From Pseudomonas putida (lineage in GTDB: Bacteria; Pseudomonadota; Gammaproteobacteria; Pseudomonadales; Pseudomonadaceae), in the NCBI RefSeq assembly GCF_028682475.1, contig NZ_JANHLE010000007.1, positions 62,001 through 126,000 of the forward strand: a DNA stretch of 64,000 nucleotides, written 5' to 3'. Made by a program: the position numbers and the translations under genes. How positions within the stretch are numbered: the stretch's first letter is position 1; each line of letters opens with the position of its first letter. Below the pieces are notes generated by a model that saw only the letters and a list, made by a program, of their open reading frames with translations, searched no databases and was not told the origin of the DNA. Below are positions 50,349 to 59,945 of this stretch, one piece after another.

Positions 50349-52166
50349 TCAGGCCGGCACGGACTCGAACAGTTCGACCGCGCCATTTTTCAGCACCACG
50401 ACATCTCGCTCCACAGCGCGCATCTCGACAATGATGCGCGTCGCAGACTCACGCCACATGCGCGTTTCCAGGGTGTCACCGGGCATCACGATCGAGGCGA
50501 AGCGCGCACGCACGCTCTTGAACAGACGCGAGTCGTTGTCGCAGAACGCCTTGATCACGTGCCGCCCGAGGTAACCGAAGGTGCACAGGCCATGCAGGAA
50601 CGGTTTCTCGTAACCGGCCTTGGCGGCATAGTCCGGGTCCACGTGCATCGGGTTCCAGTCGCCGCACAGGCGGTACAGCAAGGCCTGGTTGACCTCGGTG
50701 GTATCGGCCAGGACGGCGTCGGGTGCGCGGTCCGGCGCCACGTTGATTTCTTCGCTGGCAACACGCTCCAGCCCGGCACCTGGAACGCCCGGGTAGAAGC
50801 CTGTGACCTCGTTGTAGAACAGCGGCGTGCCGTGCTCGTCGGTGGTCTCGATGGCCAGAATGCTCACCGAGCTCTTGCCTTTGTCGATGGCCGCCTTCAG
50901 GCGCATGGTGTGCTTGAGCTTGGCCTTGGGCGGCAGCGGACGGTACATCACGGTGTACTGCTCACCGTGCAGGCCCTTGGCGAACGGCAGGTTCAGGCCT
51001 TCGAGCTGTGGCTCGCCGGATTTCGCCGCACGCAGGAACACTTCGGTCGCAGGCAGCACGGCCATGGTCGGCAGCACGCGGAAATCGTCACCATTGAACT
51101 CGTTGACGTAGAGCAGTTCGGTACGGTCCAGCGGGTCTTTGGCGGCGCCGACAGCCAACGCATACAGCGCGGCATCGTTCTGGTCGTACTCGGTTTCCAG
51201 GTAAGACACCGCATTGGCCGCCACTTCCATATCGACGAACGCGTTGCCGCCTTTGGCCGGGGATTCCATGCGCGCAAAGAACTCTTTGAAGCTGTCACCG
51301 CCGTTGGCGTGATACACGCTGTGCTCGTCGAAACGGGTGATGCGTTCCCAGTTGTCGCGCACCAGCTCCGGGCTCAGGGTGTTGGAGTGCAGGAAGCGGC
51401 CCTGGGAACGTTCCCAGCGATACTTGGCATGGAAGCCGCCGCCGACTTCGAACAGCCCGCCGCTGTCCTGGCACTGCTCGCTGCACAGCCAGCCCACCAA
51501 TGGCGCAACGTCTTCGACTTTCAGCTTGTCGTGCAGCTCCTCGGGGAACAGCCCGCTGGCGATCACCATGCGCGAAGCGGCAATCGGCGCAATGGTGTTG
51601 ACGCGGATGTTCTTGCTCGCGCCTTCGATGGCCAGCGAGTTGGCGAAACCGATCAGGCCGGACTTGGCGGTGGAATAGTTGCACTGGCCAAAGTTGCCGA
51701 AGATGCCGGCACCGGAGGCGGTCATGACGATGCGGCCATAGCCCTTGTCGCGCATGATCGGCCAAACGGCGTGAGTCAGGCGGAACGCGCCTTTGACGTG
51801 GACATCCTGGATCAGGTCCCACTGCTCCTCGGTCATCTTGTGGAACGAGGTATCGCGCAGGATGCCGGCGTTGTTGATGAGGATATCGACGGTGCCGAAT
51901 GCCTCCAGCGCGGTGGCGACGATTTTCTCGCCCTCGGTCACCGAATGATGGTCGGCGACCGCCTCGCCACCCATGGCACGGATTTCAGCGACCACGGCGT
52001 CGGCCGCTGCGCTTGAGCTGCCGCGGCCATCGGTGCTGACCCCCAGGTCATTGACTACAACCTTGGCGCCGCGCGCCCCCAGCAGCAAGGCGTGGGCGCG
52101 GCCCAGGCCGTTGCCGGCGCCGGTGACGATAGCGACTTTGCCGTCAAAACGAATTTCTTCAGACAC
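50349..52166 (-). CDS. SDR-MaoC multifunctional enzyme (MFE-2-like)
   Basis: A 605-residue fusion like peroxisomal multifunctional enzyme type 2. The N-terminal SDR (1-290) has TGAGNGLG (15-22), NNAG (98-101) and YSTAK with Y164 and K168. A double-hotdog hydratase-2 domain (about 310-605) has the motif LCGDWNPMHVDPDYAAKAGY near 498. Together they hydrate an enoyl-CoA to the (3R)-hydroxy form and oxidise it to 3-oxoacyl-CoA. The start is GTG at 52166 with AGGAG upstream. It lies 25 bases after an acyl-CoA dehydrogenase in the operon. It duplicates the function of the separate SDR and MaoC genes at 17.6-19.3 kb, so the two sets may serve different intermediates. Confidence 0.93.
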   Translation of the reverse strand: MSEEIRFDGKVAIVTGAGNGLGRAHALLLGARGAKVVVNDLGVSTDGRGSSSAAADAVVAEIRAMGGEAVADHHSVTEGEKIVATALEAFGTVDILINNAGILRDTSFHKMTEEQWDLIQDVHVKGAFRLTHAVWPIMRDKGYGRIVMTASGAGIFGNFGQCNYSTAKSGLIGFANSLAIEGASKNIRVNTIAPIAASRMVIASGLFPEELHDKLKVEDVAPLVGWLCSEQCQDSGGLFEVGGGFHAKYRWERSQGRFLHSNTLSPELVRDNWERITRFDEHSVYHANGGDSFKEFFARMESPAKGGNAFVDMEVAANAVSYLETEYDQNDAALYALAVGAAKDPLDRTELLYVNEFNGDDFRVLPTMAVLPATEVFLRAAKSGEPQLEGLNLPFAKGLHGEQYTVMYRPLPPKAKLKHTMRLKAAIDKGKSSVSILAIETTDEHGTPLFYNEVTGFYPGVPGAGLERVASEEINVAPDRAPDAVLADTTEVNQALLYRLCGDWNPMHVDPDYAAKAGYEKPFLHGLCTFGYLGRHVIKAFCDNDSRLFKSVRARFASIVMPGDTLETRMWRESATRIIVEMRAVERDVVVLKNGAVELFESVPA

Positions 52167-52191
52167 GTGTGCACTCCTATTGTTATCGCGC

Positions 52192-53340
52192 TCACAAGGT
52201 GCGAGCGATGATTTCCTTCATGATTTCGTTGGTGCCGCCCCAGATGCGGTTGCCGCGGGTGTCCAGGTACAACCTGGCAATCGGGTATTCGGTCATGTAG
52301 CCGTTGCCGCCATGCAGTTGCAGGCAGGCATCGACCACCCGGCTGCTGAGCTCGGCGGTCCAGTACTTGGCGACCGCTGCGGTCTCTGCGCTCAGCTCAC
52401 CGCGCAGTAACAGTTCCATGCAGCTGTCGACCCAGGAGCGGCCGAGCTGGATCTCGGTCTTGAGCTGCGCCAGGGTGAAACGCGAGTTCTGGAAATCGAG
52501 CACCGGCTTGCCGAAGACGATGCGTGTGCGCGTGTAGTCGAGGGTGTGTTCAAGTGCGGCCTCGGCCTGGGCCTGGAAGCCCACGGCGCCGATGATTCGC
52601 TCCCACGCCAGGTCGTGCATCAGCTGGTAGAAGCCCTGCCCTTGCTCGCCACCGAGCACGTTCTCGGCGGGCACGCGGCAATCGTCGAAGAACAGCATGC
52701 TGGTGTCCTGGGCGTGCAGGCCGATCTTTTCCAGCGGCTGCGAACGGCTGAACCCGGCCCGCTCCTTCTCGACGATAACCAGCGAGATATCCTTGGCGGT
52801 GCCAGTGTTACCGGTCTTGCAGACCACCAGCGCCAGGTCGCAGGAGGCGCCGTTGGAGATGAAAGTTTTCGAGCCGTTGAGGATCAGCTGGTCGCCCTCG
52901 GGCGTGGCGCGGGTGCGCACCGCTTGCAGGTCCGAACCGGTATTGGGCTCGGTCATGGCGATGGCACCCACCGCCTCGCCGGCAATCATCTTCGGCAACC
53001 AGGCCTGCTTTTGCGCCTCGGTGCCATAGTTGAGGATGTAGAACGCCACCAGACCATGCACGCCAAAGCCGATCAGACCGGTGGCGCCGACACGCATGAA
53101 CTCTTCGGAAAAGACCATATCGAACAGGCGGTCGGCACCCGGGCCGCCATATTCTTCGGGCATGGAAGGCAGCAACATGCCCAGCTCGCCGGCCTTGCGC
53201 CACACTTCACGGGGTACGCATTTGTCTTTCTCCCACTGGGCGTGGAATGGCGCGACTTGCTCTTCGATGAAGCGGCGGCAGGCGCGGCGGAACTCGTCGT
53301 GCTCGGTGCTGAACAGTGTACGGGGGATCAGGTAGTGCAT
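52192..53340 (-). CDS. Acyl-CoA dehydrogenase 1
   Basis: A 382-residue FAD-dependent acyl-CoA dehydrogenase. The FAD-binding AMTEPNTGSDLQAVRTRA (near 125) and SKTFISNG are typical, and the candidate catalytic base is E351 in GGNGYMTEYP. It starts MHYLIPRTLFSTEHDEFR, like the two paralogues at 53364 and 57553. The ATG at 53340 is set by AGGA upstream and by alignment with them; the frame's earlier start at 53583 would overlap the previous gene. It is the second gene of the catabolic operon, 23 bases after dehydrogenase 2. Confidence 0.93.
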   Translation of the reverse strand: MHYLIPRTLFSTEHDEFRRACRRFIEEQVAPFHAQWEKDKCVPREVWRKAGELGMLLPSMPEEYGGPGADRLFDMVFSEEFMRVGATGLIGFGVHGLVAFYILNYGTEAQKQAWLPKMIAGEAVGAIAMTEPNTGSDLQAVRTRATPEGDQLILNGSKTFISNGASCDLALVVCKTGNTGTAKDISLVIVEKERAGFSRSQPLEKIGLHAQDTSMLFFDDCRVPAENVLGGEQGQGFYQLMHDLAWERIIGAVGFQAQAEAALEHTLDYTRTRIVFGKPVLDFQNSRFTLAQLKTEIQLGRSWVDSCMELLLRGELSAETAAVAKYWTAELSSRVVDACLQLHGGNGYMTEYPIARLYLDTRGNRIWGGTNEIMKEIIARTL

Positions 53341-53363
53341 TGGGTAGTCCTCAGCGGCCCGGC

Positions 53364-54509
53364 TCAGAGTGTGCGTCCGACCAGATCTTTCATGATGTCG
53401 TTGGCGCCACCGGCGATGCGCAGCACGCGGTGATCGAGGTAATGACGGGCTACCGGGTACTCGAGCATGTAGCCGTTGCCGCCGTGCAGCTGCACGCACT
53501 CGTCCACCACCTTGGTGTAGAGGTCCGAGCACCACAATTTGGCCGCAGCGGCCGCTTCGGGGCTGAGGGTGCCGGCCAGGCACTGCTCCATGCAGCGGTC
53601 GACGTAGTTCTGCGAGACCGCCAGTTGCATCTTCAGGTCGGCCAGTTTGAAACGGGTGTTCTGGAAGGCGAAAATCGGCTTGCCGAACACGTTGCGGCCC
53701 TTGGTGTATTCCAGGGTGCTTTCCAGTACCGCCAGCGCGCCGGCCACACTGCTGATGGCGATGGACAAGCGCTCCCAGGCCAGCTCTTTCATCAACTGGA
53801 AAAAGCCCTGGCCGGGCACGCCACCGAGCAGATTCTCCCTGGGTACGCGCACGTCTTCGAAGAACAGCATGGTGGTGTCCTGCGCATGCAGGCCGACCTT
53901 GCGCAACGGTTGCGAACGGCTGAAACCGGCACGATCGGCTTCGACCAGAATCAGCGACGTGTCCTGGGCGCCCTTGCCGGAGTTGCCGGTCTTGGCCACC
54001 ACCACGACGATGTCGCAGTTGCTGCCGTTGGAGATGAAGGTCTTGGCACCGTTGATGACATACTCATCGCCCTCCAGTACCGCACGGGTCTTGACCGCCT
54101 GAAGGTCGGAGCCGGTGTCCGGTTCGGTCATGGCCACCGCGCCGATGGCCTGGCCTGCCGCCATCTTCGGCAGCCACTGGAGCTTTTGCGCTTCGCTGCC
54201 GAAGTTCACCAGGTAACCGGCAACGATGTCGTGCACACCGAAGCCGATCAGACCCGACGCCAGACCCGCGCGGTAGATCTCTTCCGTGGTGACCATCGAG
54301 AAGCGGCGATCCAGCCCCAGCCCGCCATAGGCCGCCGGTGTGGTCGCATTGAGCATGCCCAGCTCGCCGGCGTGCTTCCAGATGTCGCGGGGTACCCGAT
54401 GATCGGCTTCCCACTGCTCCTGGCTGGGCGCACACTGCTGCGCCAGGAAGCGCCGCACGCTGTCGCGAAACGCCTCGTGCTCATGATCGAACAGGCTACG
54501 CGGAATCAT
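53364..54509 (-). CDS. Acyl-CoA dehydrogenase 2
   Basis: A 381-residue acyl-CoA dehydrogenase with AMTEPDTGSDLQAVKTRA and the likely base E350 in GGNGYMLEYPVARHYLD. It is much closer to dehydrogenase 3 (57553) than to dehydrogenase 1, so a recent duplication separates 2 and 3 across the LuxR gene. It heads the operon dehydrogenase 2 - dehydrogenase 1 - SDR/MaoC - thiolase-like - ligase, and a C-run/G-run dyad lies 84 bases upstream of its start. ATG at 54509 follows GGAGAG. Confidence 0.93.
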   Translation of the reverse strand: MIPRSLFDHEHEAFRDSVRRFLAQQCAPSQEQWEADHRVPRDIWKHAGELGMLNATTPAAYGGLGLDRRFSMVTTEEIYRAGLASGLIGFGVHDIVAGYLVNFGSEAQKLQWLPKMAAGQAIGAVAMTEPDTGSDLQAVKTRAVLEGDEYVINGAKTFISNGSNCDIVVVVAKTGNSGKGAQDTSLILVEADRAGFSRSQPLRKVGLHAQDTTMLFFEDVRVPRENLLGGVPGQGFFQLMKELAWERLSIAISSVAGALAVLESTLEYTKGRNVFGKPIFAFQNTRFKLADLKMQLAVSQNYVDRCMEQCLAGTLSPEAAAAAKLWCSDLYTKVVDECVQLHGGNGYMLEYPVARHYLDHRVLRIAGGANDIMKDLVGRTL

Positions 54510-54592
54510 TGAAGGTTCTCTCCTCGGCTCATCGTTCTGCCGCCCTTGCAGGTGGCGTTGAATCGATCATAGGAGGAGCTTTCAGCGATCCG

Positions 54593-54611
54593 CCCCCTCA
54601 CAGCGGGGGGG
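54593..54611. promoter_or_regulatory. C-run/G-run dyad, site 3
   Basis: CCCCC-TCACAGC-GGGGGGG, between the LuxR stop (54621) and the start of the dehydrogenase 2 operon. Confidence 0.45.
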
Positions 54612-54620
54612 ATTTCGTGC

Positions 54621-57302
54621 CTACTCGATCAAACCGTGCTTGCGTGCCCAGCTCACGGCGTCATAGCGGCTGGAGACGCCCAGTTTGGCGTAGATGTTCT
54701 TCAGGTTCCATTTCACTGTTTCCAGGGAAATGTTCAATGTCAGGGCGACCCGTTTGTTCGCCATCGCCTGGCTGATCAGTTCCAGAATCGCCAGCTCACG
54801 TGGCGTCAGCATCGACGGCGCACCTGTGGCCGACGCCTCATTGCTGCGCCCTGCAACCCCGTGGCCGAAACGCTCCAGCAACAGCGCCAGGTAGCTATCG
54901 TCTGCTGGTGTCAGCGACACGTTCGTCAGCGCCGCGAGCATTTTGCGCAGCACCTCGCCCTCATCCAGGAAGGTACGCACCAAGCCCAGTTGGCGCCCCT
55001 GGGACAACGCGGCAAGCAATTGCTCCTTGGCCTGCTGCGGTTGCAGCAGGTCGGCTCTGGCGCAGGCCGTCAACAGCTGGCCGGTGACCTGCAACTGCCC
55101 ACGGTGGTAGTGGTTGGCGTAGCAATCGAGCGTTTCCAGTTCGAGCAGGGCTTTGTCCGGGTAGTTGGTGGCCAGCAACAGACGCGCGCGGGCCAAGGCC
55201 GCCATCGCCACGATGTCGGCCTGAAAGCCGTGCGCGCCCTGATAGGGAACGCTCAGCGCCTGCAGTTTGGCGACCTGCTCGCTGGCATGCGCCTTGTCAT
55301 TCTCAAGCAAGGCAATACGCACCTGCTCGGCCAGGCAGTGGACCAGCGCACGGTCCTGGCCAATGGCACGGAAGTGACGCTCCTGGCGTTCGAGAAAGGC
55401 CATGGCCACCGCGGCACAATCCTGCAGCAGGTCCAGGCGTGCGCGACAGATCGTGGCGCGCAACATGGTGTCGGGCATGGCCCATTGCAGCAGGCCACTG
55501 CGATTGGCGAGGATTTCCCGCGCTTCGTCGGTGCGGTCCAGCTCACGGTACACCTCAGCCAGGGTGGCCGCGCCCAGGTAGGCGCTGGCGGAGCGATGAC
55601 CGTGGACCGAGACGGCGCGCGCCAGCTGCGCCGAGCCAACGCGCTCGGCTTCGAGGATTCGCCCCTCCTGCAAGTAACACAGGGTCCGCGCGCCCTGGGC
55701 GACCAGGGCCATTTCCGCATCCTGTTCGGACTCGGGAATGGGGTTGTCATCCAGGCAGCGCAGCGCCTCCTCGATCCTCCCCGCCGCCAGGTAGGCAATG
55801 GCCAGCAACGCTGGCGCACCGTAGCGGGTCACCGAGTAGTCATCGGGCAAGGCCTGAAAGCCCTTGAGCAAATCAATGATCGGCTCGGTGCGATCACGCT
55901 GTAACTCGATGGCGGCCTGCACCAGTGGCAACCGGTAGGCAACGTCGTCCTGATGGGCCGCACCGCTGTGATGGAACTGCTCGAGCCAGGCCTCGGCTTT
56001 GGCCGGGCGCGCGGTCAGGGCATAGGCCAGACAACCGAGAAAGAACAACCGCGGCCGGGAAAACAGGATGTCCTGCGGCAGGCGGTCGAGCAGGCGCAGC
56101 AACGGGCTCAACTGCCCCAGGCTCCAGGTCGCCGGTGCGGCCCGCTCGATCACCTCGGCGGCAAACCGCAGGTCACCGGCCTGGGTGGCATGGCGTACGG
56201 CTTCGGCAAGCAATTTGCGCTCGGCGAACCAGTGTGCCGCGCGGTTATGCAGTTCGGTTTGCGAGGTGCTGTCGCGGCGTGCCAGGCGCGTGGCAAGAAA
56301 GTCGCCGAACAGCGCATGAAAGCGATACCAGGGCTGACGGTCATCAGCCTCGACGCGAAAGATCAGCAGATTGTCTTCGTCGAGGCGCTTAAGCATGGCC
56401 TGCGCCGTTTCACTGCCGGTCACCGCTTGCGCCAGCGAGGCATTGAAACGCCGGCAGATGCTGATGCTTTCCATAAAGGTCGCAAGCTCGGCGGGCAGAT
56501 GGGCCATGACGTTTTCAGCCAGGTAGCTCTGCAGGTCGTCAGAGCGCCAGCCCATTTCGCGCAGCGTGCCACGCGAATCCGGATCGCTGCGCAGGAGGAT
56601 GATCACCAGCTGCAGGGTGGCCGGCCAGCCACTGGTGAGCTCGTGGATCTGGTGCAGTTCTTCCGGGCTGAGCTTCAACGTCGCCAGGCTCTGTTCCAGG
56701 AACAGGCGCGACTCGCTCAGGTCGAACGGCAGCGCGGCACAGTCGATTTCCACCAGCTGTCCGCTCAGGCGCAGGCGGCTGAAGCTCAGCGGCGGGCCAA
56801 CCCGCGATGAAATGACGAAATGCAGGTTATCGGGGCTGTGATCCAGCAACTTCTGCATCAGTTGGTGGGCGCGCGGGTCAACCACATGCTGGTAGTCGTC
56901 GACGACCAGGAACAACTCTTTGTTGATCGCGGCGGCGCCTTCGACAATGGCCGCGACGACTTCATCGATCAGTTCCTGGCGCGCCCCCTCCAGCGGGATG
57001 CCGCTGTCCAGGACGATGCCCAGCCGTTGCAAGGCGCCGCGCAAATAGGCGAAGAAGATCGACAGATGTTTGTCATCGGCGCTCAGCGACAGCCAGACTA
57101 CCTCGGCGCCAGAACGCATCATCACTTGCCGCCATTGCGCCAGCAACGTGGTCTTGCCGAACCCGGGGCTGCCGGTAATCAGGCCCACGCGGCACTGTGA
57201 CATGCCGCTCAGGTCCTCCAGCAGGCGCTCACGAACGATCGTCTGAGTACCGATGCGCGGCGGAGCGAATTTCGTCGATACGAGCAGTTTGTCGGTATGC
57301 AT
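54621..57302 (-). CDS. LuxR-family regulator, MalT type (STAND ATPase)
   Basis: An 893-residue regulator built like MalT: an N-terminal STAND ATPase with Walker A GSPGFGKTT (44-52) and the Walker-B-type LFLVVDDYQH near 165, a long helical repeat region (about 330-800), and a C-terminal LuxR HTH (LTPRELAILELISQAMANKRVALTLNISLETVKWNLKNIY). Proteins of this class respond to a small inducer bound by the repeat region. ATG at 57302 is chosen; GGAG lies 12 bases before it. It sits between operons of the catabolon and is the natural activator of the surrounding genes. The repeated G-rich dyads are its suggested targets. Confidence 0.93.
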   Translation of the reverse strand: MHTDKLLVSTKFAPPRIGTQTIVRERLLEDLSGMSQCRVGLITGSPGFGKTTLLAQWRQVMMRSGAEVVWLSLSADDKHLSIFFAYLRGALQRLGIVLDSGIPLEGARQELIDEVVAAIVEGAAAINKELFLVVDDYQHVVDPRAHQLMQKLLDHSPDNLHFVISSRVGPPLSFSRLRLSGQLVEIDCAALPFDLSESRLFLEQSLATLKLSPEELHQIHELTSGWPATLQLVIILLRSDPDSRGTLREMGWRSDDLQSYLAENVMAHLPAELATFMESISICRRFNASLAQAVTGSETAQAMLKRLDEDNLLIFRVEADDRQPWYRFHALFGDFLATRLARRDSTSQTELHNRAAHWFAERKLLAEAVRHATQAGDLRFAAEVIERAAPATWSLGQLSPLLRLLDRLPQDILFSRPRLFFLGCLAYALTARPAKAEAWLEQFHHSGAAHQDDVAYRLPLVQAAIELQRDRTEPIIDLLKGFQALPDDYSVTRYGAPALLAIAYLAAGRIEEALRCLDDNPIPESEQDAEMALVAQGARTLCYLQEGRILEAERVGSAQLARAVSVHGHRSASAYLGAATLAEVYRELDRTDEAREILANRSGLLQWAMPDTMLRATICRARLDLLQDCAAVAMAFLERQERHFRAIGQDRALVHCLAEQVRIALLENDKAHASEQVAKLQALSVPYQGAHGFQADIVAMAALARARLLLATNYPDKALLELETLDCYANHYHRGQLQVTGQLLTACARADLLQPQQAKEQLLAALSQGRQLGLVRTFLDEGEVLRKMLAALTNVSLTPADDSYLALLLERFGHGVAGRSNEASATGAPSMLTPRELAILELISQAMANKRVALTLNISLETVKWNLKNIYAKLGVSSRYDAVSWARKHGLIE

Positions 57303-57510
57303 GTGCTGACTGGTCTCCGATCCTGCCGAATGCAATGGCGCAGCGTCGGCGACGCTGCACAACCGGCAAGGTGTGGCCACGGTTTGGCGAATGTCGGATT
57401 ATTTACCCGAGTACCGTCAAAAGTCAGCACGTATCGTAGCTTCGCACTGGCTGGTGGCAACCTCGGGAATCCGCCTGGCACAGATGGTGGCGGGGAACCG
57501 AGACAAACCA

Positions 57511-57530
57511 CCCCCTACAAGTGAGGGGGG
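57511..57530. promoter_or_regulatory. C-run/G-run dyad, site 4
   Basis: CCCCC-TACAAGTGA-GGGGGG, upstream of the LuxR gene and just past the stop of dehydrogenase 3. It would allow autoregulation. Confidence 0.45.
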
Positions 57531-57552
57531 CTGGCGATATCAATGCAATGCT

Positions 57553-58695
57553 TCAGAGTGTGCGTGCCACCAATTCGCGCATGATGTCGTTGGCGCCACC
57601 GTAGATACGATTGACCCGGCTATCCAGGTAATGACGCGCCACCGGATACTCCAGCATGTAACCGTTGCCGCCGTGCAGCTGCACACATTGATCGACCACT
57701 TTCGAATACAGCTCGGTGCACCAGAGCTTGGCCGCTGCGGCCGCCTCCGGGCTCAGCTGGTGCTGCAGGATCAGCTCCATGCAGCGATCGACAAAGGTCT
57801 GCCCGAGGACGATTTCGGTCTTCAGTTCGGCCAGTTTGAAGCGTGAATTCTGAAACTCGATGATCGGTGTGCCAAACGCTTTGCGTTCGCGGGTGTAGGC
57901 AATGGTCTGCTCCAGCACGGCCTGACTCGCGGCAATCGAGAGGATGCCAATGCTCAGACGCTCCCAGGCCAGTTCCTTCATCAGCTGGTAAAAGCCCTGG
58001 CCCGGCTCGCCGCCGAGGATGTTGCTGCGGGGCACACGCACGTCCTCAAAGAACAGCATGGTGGTGTCCTGGGCGTGCAAACCGACCTTGCGCAACGGTT
58101 TCGACTTGCTGACGCCCGCCCGGTCCGCTTCCACCAGGATCAGCGAGATGTCCCGCGAGCCCTTGCCACTGTTGCCGGTCTTGGCAATCACCACAATGAT
58201 GTCGCTGTTGGTGCCGTTGGAGATGAACGTCTTGGCACCATTGATGACGTATTCGTCGCCGTCCAGCACTGCGCGGGTTTTCACCGCCTGCAGGTCGGAG
58301 CCGGTATCCGGTTCGGTCATGGCCACGGCGGCGATGGCTTCACCGCTGGCCATTTTCGGCAGCCATTGCTGTTTTTGCGCTTCGGTGCCGAAGTTGATCA
58401 GGTAACCGGCGCAGATGTCGTGGACATTGAAACCGTTCAGGCCCGAGAGCCCGGCACGGGCCACCTCTTCGACCGCGATCATGGAAAAGCGCCGGTCCAG
58501 CCCCAGGCCACCGTAGGCCTCCGGCGTGGTGGCGTTGAGCATGCCCAGCTCACCGGCACGCGCCCACACCTGGCGCGGCACCCGGTGATCCTCCTCCCAC
58601 TGCTCATGGAAGGGCGTGCAATGTTCGGCGAGGAAACGCCGGACCGTGCTGCGGAACGCTTCATGCTCATGATCGAACAGGGTACGCGGAATCAT
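57553..58695 (-). CDS. Acyl-CoA dehydrogenase 3
   Basis: A 380-residue acyl-CoA dehydrogenase with AVAMTEPDTGSDLQAVKTRA and the likely base E349 in GGNGYMLEYPVARHYLD. It is close to dehydrogenase 2 from the first residues (MIPRTLFDHEHEAFR). It is probably a single-gene unit: the LuxR gene follows after 250 bases and the TetR gene precedes it by 92 bases. ATG at 58695 has GAGGTC six bases upstream. Confidence 0.93.
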   Translation of the reverse strand: MIPRTLFDHEHEAFRSTVRRFLAEHCTPFHEQWEEDHRVPRQVWARAGELGMLNATTPEAYGGLGLDRRFSMIAVEEVARAGLSGLNGFNVHDICAGYLINFGTEAQKQQWLPKMASGEAIAAVAMTEPDTGSDLQAVKTRAVLDGDEYVINGAKTFISNGTNSDIIVVIAKTGNSGKGSRDISLILVEADRAGVSKSKPLRKVGLHAQDTTMLFFEDVRVPRSNILGGEPGQGFYQLMKELAWERLSIGILSIAASQAVLEQTIAYTRERKAFGTPIIEFQNSRFKLAELKTEIVLGQTFVDRCMELILQHQLSPEAAAAAKLWCTELYSKVVDQCVQLHGGNGYMLEYPVARHYLDSRVNRIYGGANDIMRELVARTL

Positions 58696-58757
58696 CGTTT
58701 GACCTCGGGATACGGTGGCTGATGTGTGCCACCTTAGGGCTGCGGGCCGAGGTTGCG

Positions 58758-58773
58758 CCCCCCTCGAAGCGGG
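58758..58773. promoter_or_regulatory. C-run/G-run dyad, site 5 (degenerate)
   Basis: CCCCCC-TCGAAGC-GGG, upstream of dehydrogenase 3; the right half is short. Confidence 0.35.
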
Positions 58774-58787
58774 TAAGCCCCACCAGG

Positions 58788-59501
58788 TTATTCCGGGTCT
58801 TGCGTCGTCAGCAGCGCATGGATCATCCGCGCCAGCATGCGCACGGTGCCGTCCTCGATCAGGTAGTGCGGCTTTTCGATCAACAATGCACGAGGCAAGG
58901 CGGTGACCGCCTGATAGGCAAGAAAACCCGCTTTCTCGCGATCCCGCACCAGCACCTGATTGGAAAAGCGTTGCACCAGCGCCGGAATCACCATGGAAAT
59001 CCAGAAACGCTCCGGCTTGACGATTTCCAGGCGCACCAGCTCGCCATAGTAGGCGCTCTTGATGCTCAGCTCGGAGTCGATCTGCAACCAGCGGTGCAAG
59101 GCTGACAGGCCGGTGCGCAAGAGCATTTCGATACCGTCATAGAGGCTGGCCGACGCCGGTAGCGCATCAATACTGGCGATCGCCTGCAGGCGGGCATCGG
59201 CGCGGTAATCCTCGAAGATCGCGCCGATCAGCGACTCGATGGTCGGGAAATATTCGTAGATCGAACTGATGGCCACGCCGGAGTAATCGCAAAGGCGATA
59301 GATCGACAGTGCCTCTCGCCCTTCCCCTTCGAGGATCTCACGCCCGGCAGTTTTCAAGGCCTCGACCAGGGCGACCGAGCGTGCCTGCTTCGGTCGCTTG
59401 CGCGGCCGGGCCGGCAGTTCCACGACGACATTGTCATGCCGGCCCTGGCCACGAGCGCCTGTCCCCTCGTGACGTGGCGCCGTATCGGGACGACGGGCCA
59501 T
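58788..59501 (-). CDS. TetR-family transcriptional regulator
   Basis: A 237-residue TetR regulator with a basic, disordered N-terminal extension of about 38 residues before the HTH (ALVEALKTAGREILEGEGREALSIYRLCDYSGVAISSIYEYFPTIESL, residues about 45-90). The rest is helical, with a ligand pocket expected. The start ATG 59501 lies three bases after the stop of the alkylsulfatase remnant, so the two probably share a transcript. It likely controls the flanking dehydrogenase 3 or its own unit. Confidence 0.9.
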   Translation of the reverse strand: MARRPDTAPRHEGTGARGQGRHDNVVVELPARPRKRPKQARSVALVEALKTAGREILEGEGREALSIYRLCDYSGVAISSIYEYFPTIESLIGAIFEDYRADARLQAIASIDALPASASLYDGIEMLLRTGLSALHRWLQIDSELSIKSAYYGELVRLEIVKPERFWISMVIPALVQRFSNQVLVRDREKAGFLAYQAVTALPRALLIEKPHYLIEDGTVRMLARMIHALLTTQDPE

Positions 59502-59504
59502 GGG

Positions 59505-59855
59505 TCAGGGCGTCACGACGTTGAACGTGGGCTGGAAGCTGGCCAGCATGCCGAGCATCGCCTGGAAGCGCTCAGCATTGCCGTCGAGCTTGATATCACC
59601 CTGCTTGATCGCCGTGGCATCGGCCTGGGCATCGCGGGCGGCTGTGTTGTCAGGCTCGGCGAACACCGGGCCCCTGCGCGCGGCTTCATAGTCGGCGCGA
59701 TCCTCGAAAGGCAACGCGTTGAGCACCGCCTGGTTGGCCGCGGCCGTGGTCGGGCTGGCAGCCTTGGCCGGGTGGGTCGAGGCCGCGTCCGTCGCCCATG
59801 ACGGGGTGCCGGACAAAGCAATGGCAGTGGCACGTGCAGCAAGCGAATAGCGCAT
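59505..59855 (-). pseudogene. Alkylsulfatase remnant with internal deletion
   Basis: A 116-residue frame that starts with a signal-like segment (MRYSLAARATAIALSGTPSWA) and then reads AANQAVLNALPFEDRADYEAARRG, the N-terminal linker of SdsA1/BDS1-type alkylsulfatases. It jumps to GDIKLDGNAERFQAMLGMLASFQPTFNVVTP, which matches the C-terminal end of the same family. The roughly 500 residues between, including the metallo-beta-lactamase domain with the zinc ligands, are missing, yet the frame is open. ATG 59855 has AAGGA upstream, so it may still be translated. It cannot be an active sulfatase. Confidence 0.7.
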
Positions 59856-59945
59856 TCAGATTCCTTGAGCGTGGCTGAGGCTGTGCACGTTGCTCCTCGA
59901 ACAGGCGCGCCCTGAGTCGCACGTTATGCCGGTTTACTTGGCGGC

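Noticed and set aside
50559..52016. Open frame of 485 residues on the plus strand
   Set aside because: It is antisense to the SDR-MaoC enzyme and shows no family resemblance.
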